A DNA stretch of 64,000 nucleotides from contig JBAIZL010000058.1 of the NCBI GenBank assembly GCA_036971475.1, forward strand, positions 2,872,001 through 2,936,000. The letters run 5' to 3'. The DNA comes from Prosapia bicincta (taxonomy: Eukaryota; Arthropoda; Insecta; Hemiptera; Cercopidae). Every line of letters begins with the position of its first letter. Position 1 is the stretch's first letter. A model generated the notes under the pieces. It worked only from the letters and a program-made list of their open reading frames with translations. It had not been told where the DNA came from and did not search any database. Positions 35,192 through 48,600 of the stretch are shown one piece after another. The translations under genes and the position numbers were made by a program.

Positions 35192-38100
35192 TATTAACCT
35201 TATATAGAAGACACATGCACAGGACTGCTATTCTGTACTATGTTGCCATGTTCCTCTACCAGTCCTACAAACGTGGTGTCTCTCTACATTTGCCAAACTC
35301 TTACCTTTATGGGTGCCCAAGAATGTAACTAATAGACCCCTCCTTAACCTTATATAGAAGACACATGCACAGGACTGCTATTCTGTACTATGTTGCCATG
35401 TTCCTCTACCAGTCCTACAAACGTGGTGTCTCTCTACCTTTGCCAAACTCTTACCTGTATGGGTGCCCAAGAATGTAACTAATAGACCCCTCCTTAACCT
35501 TATATAGAAGACACATGCACAGGACTGCTATTCTGTACCATGTAGCCATGTTCCTCTACCAGTCCTACAAACGTGGTGTCTCTCTACATTTGCCAAACTC
35601 TTACCTTTATGGGTGCCCAAGAATGTAACTAATAGACCCCTCCTTAACCTTATATAGAGGACATATGCACATGGCTGTTACTCTGTACCATGTTACCATG
35701 TTCCTCTACCAGTCCTACAAACGTGGTGTCTCTCTACATTTGCCAAACTCTCACCTTTATGGGGGCCCAAGAATGTAACTAATAGACCCCTCCTTAACCT
35801 TATATAGAGGACATATGAACATGGCTGTTACTCTGTACCATGTTGCCATGTTCCTCTACCAGTCCTACAAACGTGGTGCCTCTCCATATTTGCCAAACTC
35901 TCACCTTTATGGGTGCCCAAGAATGTAACTAATAGACCCCTCCTTAACCTTATATAGAAGACACATGCACAGGACTGCTATTCTGTACTATGTTACCATG
36001 TTCCTCTACCAGTCCTACAAACTTGGTGTCTCTCTACATTTGCCAAACTCTCACCTTTATGGGTGCCCAAGAATGTAACTAATAGACCCCTCCTTAACCT
36101 TATATAGAGTACATATGCACAGGACTGCTATTCTGTACTATGTTACCATGTTCCTCTACTAGTCCTACAAACGTGGTGCCTCTCCATATTTCCCAAACTC
36201 TCACCTTTATGGGTGCCCAAGAATGTAACTAATAGACCCATCCTTAACCTTATATAGAAAACACATGCACAGGACTGCTATTCTGTACTATGTTACCATG
36301 TTCCTCTACCAGTCCTACAAACGTGGTGTCTCTCTACATTTGCCAAACTCTCACCTTTATGGGTGCCCAAGAATGTAACTAATAGACCCCTCCTTAACCT
36401 TTTTTAGAGGACATATGCACAGGACTGCTATTCTGTACTATGTTACCATGTTCCTCTACCAGTCCTACAAACGTGGTGTCTCTCTACATTTGCCAAACTC
36501 TCACCTTTATGGGTGCCCAAGAATGTAACTAATAGACCCCTCCTTAACCTTATATAGAGGACATATGCACAGGACTGCTATTCTGTACTATGTTACCATG
36601 TTCCTCTACCAGTCCTACAAACGTGGTGTCTCTCTACATTTGCCAAACTCTCACCTTTATGGGTGCCCAAGAATGTAACTAATAGACTCCTCCTTAACCT
36701 TATATAGAAGACACATGCACAGGACTGCTATTCTGTACTATGTTACCATGTTCCTCTACCAGTCCTACAAACGTGGTGTCTCTCTACATTTGCCAAACCC
36801 TCACCTTTATAGGTGCCCAAGAATGTAACTAAAAGACCCCTCCTTAACCTTATATAGAAGACACATGCACAGGACTGCTATTCTGTACTATGTTGCCATG
36901 TTCCTCTACCAGTCCTACAAACGTGGTGCCTCTCCATATTTGCCAAACTCTCACCTTTATGGGTGCCCAAGAATGTAACTAATAGACCCCTCCTTAACCT
37001 TATATAGAAGACACATGCACAGCACTGCTATTCTGTACTATGTTGCCATGTTCCTCTACCAGTCCTACAAACGTGGTGCCTCTCCAAATTTGCCAAACTC
37101 TCACCTTTATGGGGGCCTAAGAATGTAACTAATAGACCCCTCCTTAACCTTATATAGAAGACACATGCACAGGACTGCTATTCTGTACTATGTTGCCATG
37201 TTCCTCTACCAGTCCTACAAACGTGGTGTCTCTCTACATTTGCCAAACTCTCACCTTTATGGGTGCCCAAGAATGTAACTAATAGACCCCTTATTAACCT
37301 TATATAGAAGACACATGCACAGGACTGCTATTCTGTACTATGTTACCATATTCCTCTACCAGTCCTACAATCGTGGTATCTCTCTATATTTGCCAAACTC
37401 TCACCTTCATGGGGGCCCAAGAATGTAACTAATAGACCCCTTATTAACCTTATATAGAAGACACATGCACAGGACTGCTATTCTGTACTATGTTGCCATG
37501 TTCCTCTACCAGTCCTACAAACGTGGTGTCTCTCTACATTTGCCAAACTCTTACCTTTATGGGTGCCCAAGAATGTAACTAATAGACCCCTCCTTAACCT
37601 TATATAGAAGACACATGCACAGGACTGCTATTCTGTACTATGTTGCCATGTTCCTCTACCAGTCCTACAAACGTGGTGTCTCTCTACCTTTGCCAAACTC
37701 TTACCTGTATGGGTGCCCAAGAATGTAACTAATAGACCCCTCCTTAACCTTATATAGAAGACACATGCACAGGACTGCTATTCTGTACCATGTAGCCATG
37801 TTCCTCTACCAGTCCTACAAACGTGGTGTCTCTCTACATTTGCCAAACTCTTACCTTTATGGGTGCCCAAGAATGTAACTAATAGACCCCTCCTTAACCT
37901 TATATAGAGGACATATGCACATGGCTGTTACTCTGTACCATGTTACCATGTTCCTCTACCAGTCCTACAAACGTGGTGTCTCTCTACATTTGCCAAACTC
38001 TCACCTTTATGGGGGCCCAAGAATGTAACTAATAGACCCCTCCTTAACCTTATATAGAGGACATATGAACATGGCTGTTACTCTGTACCATGTTGCCATG

Positions 38101-41100
38101 TTCCTCTACCAGTCCTACAAACGTGGTGCCTCTCCATATTTGCCAAACTCTCACCTTTATGGGTGCCCAAGAATGTAACTAATAGACCCCTCCTTAACCT
38201 TATATAGAAGACACATGCACAGGACTGCTATTCTGTACTATGTTACCATGTTCCTCTACCAGTCCTACAAACTTGGTGTCTCTCTACATTTGCCAAACTC
38301 TCACCTTTATGGGTGCCCAAGAATGTAACTAATAGACCCCTCCTTAACCTTATATAGAGGACATATGCACAGGACTGCTATTCTGTACTATGTTACCATG
38401 TTCCTCTACTAGTCCTACAAACGTGGTGCCTCTCCATATTTCCCAAACTCTCGCCTTTATGGGTGCCCAAGAATGTAACTAATAGACCCCTCCTTAACCT
38501 TATATAGAAAACACATGCACAGGACTGCTATTCTGTACTATGTTACCATGTTCCTCTACCAGTCCTACAAACGTGGTGTCTCTCTACATTTGCCAAACAC
38601 TTACCTTTATGGGTGCCCAAGAATGTAACTAATAGACCCCTCCTTAACCTTTTTTAGAGGACATATGCACAGGACTGCTATTCTGTACTATGTTACAATG
38701 TTCCTCTACCAGTCCTACAAACGTGGTGTCTCTCTACATTTGCCAAACTCTCACCTTTATGGGTGCCCAAGAATGTAACTAATAGACCCCTCCTTAACCT
38801 TATATAGAGGACATATGCACAGGACTGCTATTCTGTACTATGTTACCATGTTCCTCTACCAGTCCTACAAACGTGGTGTCTCTCTACATTTGCCAAACTC
38901 TCACCTTTATGGGTGCCCAAGAATGTAACTAATAGACTCCTCCTTAACCTTATATAGAAGACACATGCACAGGACTGCTATTCTGTACTATGTTACCATG
39001 TTCCTCTACCAGTCCTACAAACGTGGTGTCTCTCTACATTTGCCAAACCCTCACCTTTATAGGTGCCCAAGAATGTAACTAAAAGACCCCTCCTTAACCT
39101 TATATAGAAGACACATGCACAGGACTGCTATTCTGTACTATGTTGCCATGTTCCTCTACCAGTCCTACAAACGTGGTGCCTCTCCATATTTGCCAAACTC
39201 TCACCTTTATGGGTGCCCAAGAATGTAACTAATAGACCCCTCCTTAACCTTATATAGAAGACACATGCACAGCACTGCTATTCTGTACTATGTTGCCATG
39301 TTCCTCTACCAGTCCTACAAACGTGGTGCCTCTCCAAATTTGCCAAACTCTCACCTTTATGGGGGCCTAAGAATGTAACTAATAGACCCCTCCTTAACCT
39401 TATATAGAAGACACATGCACAGGACTGCTATTCTGTACTATGTTGCCATGTTCCTCTACCAGTCCTACAAACGTGGTGTCTCTCTACATTTGCCAAACTC
39501 TCACCTTTATGGGTGCCCAAGAATGTAACTAATAGACCCCTCCTTAACCTTATATAGAAGACACATGCACAGGACTGCTATTCTGTACTATGTTGCCATG
39601 TTCCTCTACCAGTCCTACAAACGTGGTGCCTCTCCATATTTGCCAAACTCTCACCTTTATGGGTGCCCAAGAATGTAGCTAATAGACCCCTCCTTAACCT
39701 TATATAGAGGACATATGCACAGGACTGCTATTCTGTACTATGTTGCCATGTTCCTCTACCAGTCCTACAAACGTGGTGTCTCTCTATATTTGCCAAACTC
39801 TCACCTTTATGGGGTCCCAAGAATGTAACTAATAGACCCCTCCTTAACCTTATATAGAGGACATATGCACATGGCTGTTACTCTTTACCATGTTGCCATG
39901 TTCCTCTACCAGTCCTACAAACGTGGTGCCTCTCCATATTTGCCAAACTCTCACCTTTATGGGTGCCCAAAAATGTAACTAATAGACCCCTCCTTAACCT
40001 TATATAGAAGACACATGCACAGGACTGCTATTCTGTACTATGTTGCCATGTTCCTCTACCAGTCCTACAAACGTGGTGCCTCTCCAAATTTGCCAAACTC
40101 TCACCTTTATGGGGGCCTAAGAATGTAACTAATAGACCCCTCCTTAACCTTATATAGAAGACACATGCACAGGACTGCTATTCTGTACTATGTTGCCATG
40201 TTCCTCTACCAGTCCTACAAACGTGGTGTCTCTCTACATTTGCCAAACTCTCACCTTTATGGGTGCCCAAGAATGTAACTAATAGACCCCTCCTTAACCT
40301 TATATAGAAGACACATGCACAGGACTGCTATTCTGTACTATGTTGCCATGTTCCTCTACCAGTCCTACAAACGTGGTGCCTCTCCATATTTGCCAAACTC
40401 TCACCTTTATGGGTGCCCAAGAATGTAGCTAATAGACCCCTCCTTAACCTTATATAGAGGACATATGCACAGGACTGCTATTCTGTACTATGTTACCATG
40501 TTCCTTTACCAGTCCTACAAACGTGGTGTCTCTCTACATTTGCCAAACTCTTACCTTTATGGGTGCCCAAGAATGTAACTAATAGACCCCTCCTTAACCT
40601 TATATAGAAGACACATGCACAGGACTGCTATTCTGTACTATGTTGCCATGTTCCTCTACCAGTCCTACAAACGTGGTGTCTCTCTACATTTTCCAAACTC
40701 TCACCTTTATGGGTGCCCAAGAATGTAACAAATAGACCCCTCCTTAACCTTATATAGAAGACACATGCACAGGACTGCTATTCTGTACTATGTTGCCATG
40801 TTCCTCTACCAGTCCTACAAACGTGGTGCCTCTCCATATTTGCCAAACTCTCACCTTTATGGGTGCCCAAGAATGTAACTAATAGACCCCTCCTTAACCT
40901 TATATAGAAGACACATGCACAGGACTGCTATTCTGTACTATGTTACCATGTTCCTTTACCAGTCCTACAAACGTGGTGTCTCTCTACATTTGCCAAGCTC
41001 TCACCTTTATGGGTGCCCAAGAATGTACCTAATAGACCCCTCCTTAACTTTATATAGAGGACATATGCACAGGACTGCTATTCTGTACTATGTTGCCATG

Positions 41101-44100
41101 TTCCTCTACCAGTCCTACAATCGTGGTATCTCTCTATATTTGCCAAACTCTCACCTTCATGGGGGCCCAAGAATGTAACTAATAGACCCCTTATTAACCT
41201 TATATAGAAGACACATGCACAGGACTGCTATTCTGTACTATGTTGCCATGTTCCTCTACCAGTCCTACAAACGTGGTGTCTCTCTACATTTGCCAAACTC
41301 TTACCTTTATGGGTGCCCAAGAATGTAACTAATAGACCCCTCCTTAACCTTATATAGAAGACACATGCACAGGACTGCTATTCTGTACTATGTTGCCATG
41401 TTCCTCTACCAGTCCTACAAACGTGGTGTCTCTCTACCTTTGCCAAACTCTTACCTGTATGGGTGCCCAAGAATGTAACTAATAGACCCCTCCTTAACCT
41501 TATATAGAAGACACATGCACAGGACTGCTATTCTGTACCATGTAGCCATGTTCCTCTACCAGTCCTACAAACGTGGTGTCTCTCTACATTTGCCAAACTC
41601 TTACCTTTATGGGTGCCCAAGAATGTAACTAATAGACCCCTCCTTAACCTTATATAGAGGACATATGCACATGGCTGTTACTCTGTACCATGTTACCATG
41701 TTCCTCTACCAGTCCTACAAACGTGGTGTCTCTCTACATTTGCCAAACTCTCACCTTTATGGGGGCCCAAGAATGTAACTAATAGACCCCTCCTTAACCT
41801 TATATAGAGGACATATGAACATGGCTGTTACTCTGTACCATGTTGCCATGTTCCTCTACCAGTCCTACAAACGTGGTGCCTCTCCATATTTGCCAAACTC
41901 TCACCTTTATGGGTGCCCAAGAATGTAACTAATAGACCCCTCCTTAACCTTATATAGAAGACACATGCACAGGACTGCTATTCTGTACTATGTTACCATG
42001 TTCCTCTACCAGTCCTACAAACTTGGTGTCTCTCTACATTTGCCAAACTCTCACCTTTATGGGTGCCCAAGAATGTAACTAATAGACCCCTCCTTAACCT
42101 TATATAGAGGACATATGCACAGGACTGCTATTCTGTACTATGTTACCATGTTCCTCTACTAGTCCTACAAACGTGGTGCCTCTCCATATTTCCCAAACTC
42201 TCACCTTTATGGGTGCCCAAGAATGTAACTAATAGACCCATCCTTAACCTTATATAGAAAACACATGCACAGGACTGCTATTCTGTACTATGTTACCATG
42301 TTCCTCTACCAGTCCTACAAACGTGGTGTCTCTCTACATTTGCCAAACTCTCACCTTTATGGGTGCCCAAGAATGTAACTAATAGACCCCTCCTTAACCT
42401 TTTTTAGAGGACATATGCACAGGACTGCTATTCTGTACTATGTTACCATGTTCCTCTACCAGTCCTACAAACGTGGTGTCTCTCTACATTTGCCAAACTC
42501 TCACCTTTATGGGTGCCCAAGAATGTAACTAATAGACCCCTCCTTAACCTTATATAGAGGACATATGCACAGGACTGCTATTCTGTACTATGTTACCATG
42601 TTCCTCTACCAGTCCTACAAACGTGGTGTCTCTCTACATTTGCCAAACTCTCACCTTTATGGGTGCCCAAGAATGTAACTAATAGACTCCTCCTTAACCT
42701 TATATAGAAGACACATGCACAGGACTGCTATTCTGTACTATGTTACCATGTTCCTCTACCAGTCCTACAAACGTGGTGTCTCTCTACATTTGCCAAACCC
42801 TCACCTTTATAGGTGCCCAAGAATGTAACTAAAAGACCCCTCCTTAACCTTATATAGAAGACACATGCACAGGACTGCTATTCTGTACTATGTTGCCATG
42901 TTCCTCTACCAGTCCTACAAACGTGGTGCCTCTCCATATTTGCCAAACTCTCACCTTTATGGGTGCCCAAGAATGTAACTAATAGACCCCTCCTTAACCT
43001 TATATAGAAGACACATGCACAGCACTGCTATTCTGTACTATGTTGCCATGTTCCTCTACCAGTCCTACAAACGTGGTGCCTCTCCAAATTTGCCAAACTC
43101 TCACCTTTATGGGGGCCTAAGAATGTAACTAATAGACCCCTCCTTAACCTTATATAGAAGACACATGCACAGGACTGCTATTCTGTACTATGTTGCCATG
43201 TTCCTCTACCAGTCCTACAAACGTGGTGTCTCTCTACATTTGCCAAACTCTCACCTTTATGGGTGCCCAAGAATGTAACTAATAGACCCCTTATTAACCT
43301 TATATAGAAGACACATGCACAGGACTGCTATTCTGTACTATGTTACCATATTCCTCTACCAGTCCTACAATCGTGGTATCTCTCTATATTTGCCAAACTC
43401 TCACCTTCATGGGGGCCCAAGAATGTAACTAATAGACCCCTTATTAACCTTATATAGAAGACACATGCACAGGACTGCTATTCTGTACTATGTTGCCATG
43501 TTCCTCTACCAGTCCTACAAACGTGGTGTCTCTCTACATTTGCCAAACTCTTACCTTTATGGGTGCCCAAGAATGTAACTAATAGACCCCTCCTTAACCT
43601 TATATAGAAGACACATGCACAGGACTGCTATTCTGTACTATGTTGCCATGTTCCTCTACCAGTCCTACAAACGTGGTGTCTCTCTACCTTTGCCAAACTC
43701 TTACCTGTATGGGTGCCCAAGAATGTAACTAATAGACCCCTCCTTAACCTTATATAGAAGACACATGCACAGGACTGCTATTCTGTACCATGTAGCCATG
43801 TTCCTCTACCAGTCCTACAAACGTGGTGTCTCTCTACATTTGCCAAACTCTTACCTTTATGGGTGCCCAAGAATGTAACTAATAGACCCCTCCTTAACCT
43901 TATATAGAGGACATATGCACATGGCTGTTACTCTGTACCATGTTACCATGTTCCTCTACCAGTCCTACAAACGTGGTGTCTCTCTACATTTGCCAAACTC
44001 TCACCTTTATGGGGGCCCAAGAATGTAACTAATAGACCCCTCCTTAACCTTATATAGAGGACATATGAACATGGCTGTTACTCTGTACCATGTTGCCATG

Positions 44101-45660
44101 TTCCTCTACCAGTCCTACAAACGTGGTGCCTCTCCATATTTGCCAAACTCTCACCTTTATGGGTGCCCAAGAATGTAACTAATAGACCCCTCCTTAACCT
44201 TATATAGAAGACACATGCACAGGACTGCTATTCTGTACTATGTTACCATGTTCCTCTACCAGTCCTACAAACTTGGTGTCTCTCTACATTTGCCAAACTC
44301 TCACCTTTATGGGTGCCCAAGAATGTAACTAATAGACCCCTCCTTAACCTTATATAGAGGACATATGCACAGGACTGCTATTCTGTACTATGTTACCATG
44401 TTCCTCTACTAGTCCTACAAACGTGGTGCCTCTCCATATTTCCCAAACTCTCACCTTTATGGGTGCCCAAGAATGTAACTAATAGACCCCTCCTTAACCT
44501 TATATAGAAAACACATGCACAGGACTGCTATTCTGTACTATGTTACCATGTTCCTCTACCAGTCCTACAAACGTGGTGTCTCTCTACATTTGCCAAACAC
44601 TTACCTTTATGGGTGCCCAAGAATGTAACTAATAGACCCCTCCTTAACCTTTTTTAGAGGACATATGCACAGGACTGCTATTCTGTACTATGTTACCATG
44701 TTCCTCTACCAGTCCTACAAACGTGGTGTCTCTCTACATTTGCCAAACTCTCACCTTTATGGGTGCCCAAGAATGTAACTAATAGACCCCTCCTTAACCT
44801 TATATAGAGGACATATGCACAGGACTGCTATTCTGTACTATGTTACCATGTTCCTCTACCAGTCCTACAAACGTGGTGTCTCTCTACATTTGCCAAACTC
44901 TCACCTTTATGGGTGCCCAAGAATGTAACTAATAGACTCCTCCTTAACCTTATATAGAAGACACATGCACAGGACTGCTATTCTGTACTATGTTACCATG
45001 TTCCTCTACCAGTCCTACAAACGTGGTGTCTCTCTACATTTGCCAAACCCTCACCTTTATAGGTGCCCAAGAATGTAACTAAAAGACCCCTCCTTAACCT
45101 TATATAGAAGACACATGCACAGGACTGCTATTCTGTACTATGTTGCCATGTTCCTCTACCAGTCCTACAAACGTGGTGCCTCTCCATATTTGCCAAACTC
45201 TCACCTTTATGGGTGCCCAAGAATGTAACTAATAGACCCCTCCTTAACCTTATATAGAAGACACATGCACAGCACTGCTATTCTGTACTATGTTGCCATG
45301 TTCCTCTACCAGTCCTACAAACGTGGTGCCTCTCCAAATTTGCCAAACTCTCACCTTTATGGGGGCCTAAGAATGTAACTAATAGACCCCTCCTTAACCT
45401 TATATAGAAGACACATGCACAGGACTGCTATTCTGTACTATGTTGCCATGTTCCTCTACCAGTCCTACAAACGTGGTGTCTCTCTACATTTGCCAAACTC
45501 TCACCTTTATGGGTGCCCAAGAATGTAACTAATAGACCCCTCCTTAACCTTATATAGAAGACACATGCACAGGACTGCTATTCTGTACTATGTTGCCATG
45601 TTCCTCTACCAGTCCTACAAACGTGGTGCCTCTCCATATTTGCCAAACTCTCACCTTTAT
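35192..45660 (+). repeat. 6,000-bp (40-mer) higher-order repeat with nested 2,250-bp (15-mer) duplication
   Basis: The block starting CTTATTAACC at 35190 recurs at 41190, and the one at 37440 recurs at 43440: an exact 6,000-bp step. Markers keep that step: CTTTTTTAGAGG at 36399/42399 and 38649/44649, CCAAACACTTACC at 38593/44593, GACCCATCC at 36236/42236. Within each copy the first 15 monomers are repeated 2,250 bp further on (36399 to 38649). The match weakens after about 45660. Near-identity points to very recent amplification. Confidence 0.92.
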
Positions 45661-48600
45661 GGGTGCCCAAGAATGTAACTAATAGACCCCTCCTTAACCT
45701 TATATAGAAGACACATGCACAGGACTGCTATTCTGTACTATGTTACCATGTTCCTCTACCAGTCCTACAAACGTGGTGTCTCTCTACATTTGCCAAGCTC
45801 TCACCTTTATGGGTGCCCAAGAATGTAGCTAATAGACCCCTCCTTAATCTTATATAGAGGACATATGCACAGGACTGCTATTCTGTACTATGTTGCCATG
45901 TTCCTCTACCAGTCCTACAAACGTGGTGTCTCTCTATATTTGCCAAACTCTCACCTTTATGGGGGCCCAAGAATGTAACTAATAGACCCCTCCTTAACCT
46001 TATATAGAAGACACATGCACAGGACTGCTATTCTGTACTATGTTGCCATGTTCCTATACCAGTCCTACAAACGTGGTGTCTCTCTACATTTGCCAAACTC
46101 TCACCTTTATGGGGTCCCAAGAATGTAACTAATAGACCCCTCCTTAACCTTATATAGAGGACATATGCACATGGCTGTTACTCTTTACCATGTTGCCATG
46201 TTCCTCTACCAGTCCTACAAACGTGGTGTCTCTCCATATTTGCCAAACTCTCACCTTTATGGGTGCCCAAGAATGTAACTAATAGACCCCTCCTTAACCT
46301 TATATAGAAGGCACATGCACAGGACTGCTATTCTGTACTATGTTGCCATGTTCCTCTACCAGTCCTACAAACGTGGTGCCTCTCCATATTTGCCAAACTC
46401 TCACCTTTATGGGTGCCCAAAAATGTAACTAATAGACCCCTCCTTAACCTTATATAGAAGACACATGCACAGGACTGCTATTCTGTACTATGTTGCCATG
46501 TTCCTCTACCAGTCCTACAAACGTGGTGCCTCTCCAAATTTGCCAAACTCTCACCTTTATGGGGGCCTAAGAATGTAACTAATAGACCCCTCCTTAACCT
46601 TATATAGAAGACACATGCACAGGACTGCTATTCTGTACTATGTTGCCATGTTCCTCTACCAGTCCTACAAACGTGGTGTCTCTCTACATTTGCCAAACTC
46701 TCACCTTTATGGGTGCCCAAGAATGTAACTAATAGACCCCTCCTTAACCTTATATAGAAGACACATGCACAGGACTGCTATTCTGTACTATGTTGCCATG
46801 TTCCTCTACCAGTCCTACAAACGTGGTGCCTCTCCATATTTGCCAAACTCTCACCTTTATGGGTGCCCAAGAATGTAGCTAATAGACCCCTCCTTAACCT
46901 TATATAGAGGACATATGCACAGGACTGCTATTCTGTACTATGTTACCATGTTCCTTTACCAGTCCTACAAACGTGGTGTCTCTCTACATTTGCCAAACTC
47001 TTACCTTTATGGGTGCCCAAGAATGTAACTAATAGACCCCTCCTTAACCTTATATAGAAGACACATGCACAGGACTGCTATTCTGTACTATGTTGCCATG
47101 TTCCTCTACCAGTCCTACAAACGTGGTGTCTCTCTACATTTGCCAAACTCTCACCTTTATGGGTGCCCAAGAATGTAACTAATAGACCCCTCCTTAACCT
47201 TATATAGAAGACACATGCACAGGACTGCAATTCTGTACTATGTTGCCATGTTCCTCTACCAGTCCTACAAACGTGGTGCCTCTCCATATTTGCCAAACTC
47301 TCACCTTTATGGGTGCCCAAGAATGTAACTAATAGACCCCTCCTTAACCTTATATAGAAGACACATGCACAGGACTGCTATTCTGTACTATGTTACCATG
47401 TTCCTCTACCAGTCCTACAAACGTGGTGTCTCTCTACATTTGCCAAGCTCTCACCTTTATGGGTGCCCAAGAATGTACCTAATAGACCCCTCCTTAACCT
47501 TATATAGAGGACATATGCACAGGATTGCTATTCTGTACTATGTTGCCATGTTCCTCTACCAGTCCTACAAACGTGGTGTCTCTCTATATTTGCCAAACTC
47601 ACACCTTTATGGGGGCCCAAGAATGTAACTAATAGACCCCTCCTTAACCTTATATAGAGGACATATGCACATGGCTGTTACTCTTTACCATGTTGCCATG
47701 TTCCTCTACCAGTCCTACAAACGTGGTGTCTCTCCATATTTGCCAAACTCTCACCTTTATGGGTGCCCAAGAATGTGACTAATATACCCCTCCTTAACCT
47801 TATATAGAAGACACATGCACAGGACTGCTATTCTGTACCATGTTGCCATGTTCCTCTACCAGTCCTACAAACGTGGTGTCTCTCTACATTTGCCAAACTC
47901 TCACCTTTATGAGTGCCCAAGAATGTAACTAATAGACCCCTCCTTAACCTTATATAGAAGACACATGCACAGGACTGCTATTCTGTACCATGTAGCCATG
48001 TTCCTCTACCAGTCCTACAAACGTGGTGTCTCTCTACATTTGCCAAACTCTTACCTTCATGGGTGCCCAAAAATGTAACTAATAGACCCCTCCTTAACCT
48101 TATATAGAGGACATATGCACATAGCTGTTACTATGTACCATGTTACCATGTTCCTCTACCAGTCCTACAAACGTGGTGTCTCTCTACATTTGCCAAACTC
48201 TCACCTTTATGGGTGCCCAAGAATGTAACTAATAGACCCCTCCTTAACCTTATATAGAGGACATATGAACATGGCTGTTACTCAGTACCATGTTGCCATG
48301 TTCCTCTACCAGTCCTACAAACGTGGTGCCTCTCCATATTTGCCAAACTCTCACCTTTATGGGTGCCCAAGAATGTAACTAATAGACCCCTCCTTAACCT
48401 TATATAGAAGACACATGCACAGGACTGCTATTCTGTACTATGTTACCATGTTCCTCTACCAGTCCTACAAACGTGGTGTCTCTCTACATTTGCCAAACTC
48501 TCACCTTTATGGGTGAGCAAGAATGTAACTAATAGACCCCTCCTTAACCTTATATAGAGGACATATGCACAGGACTGCTATTCTGTACTATGTTACCATG

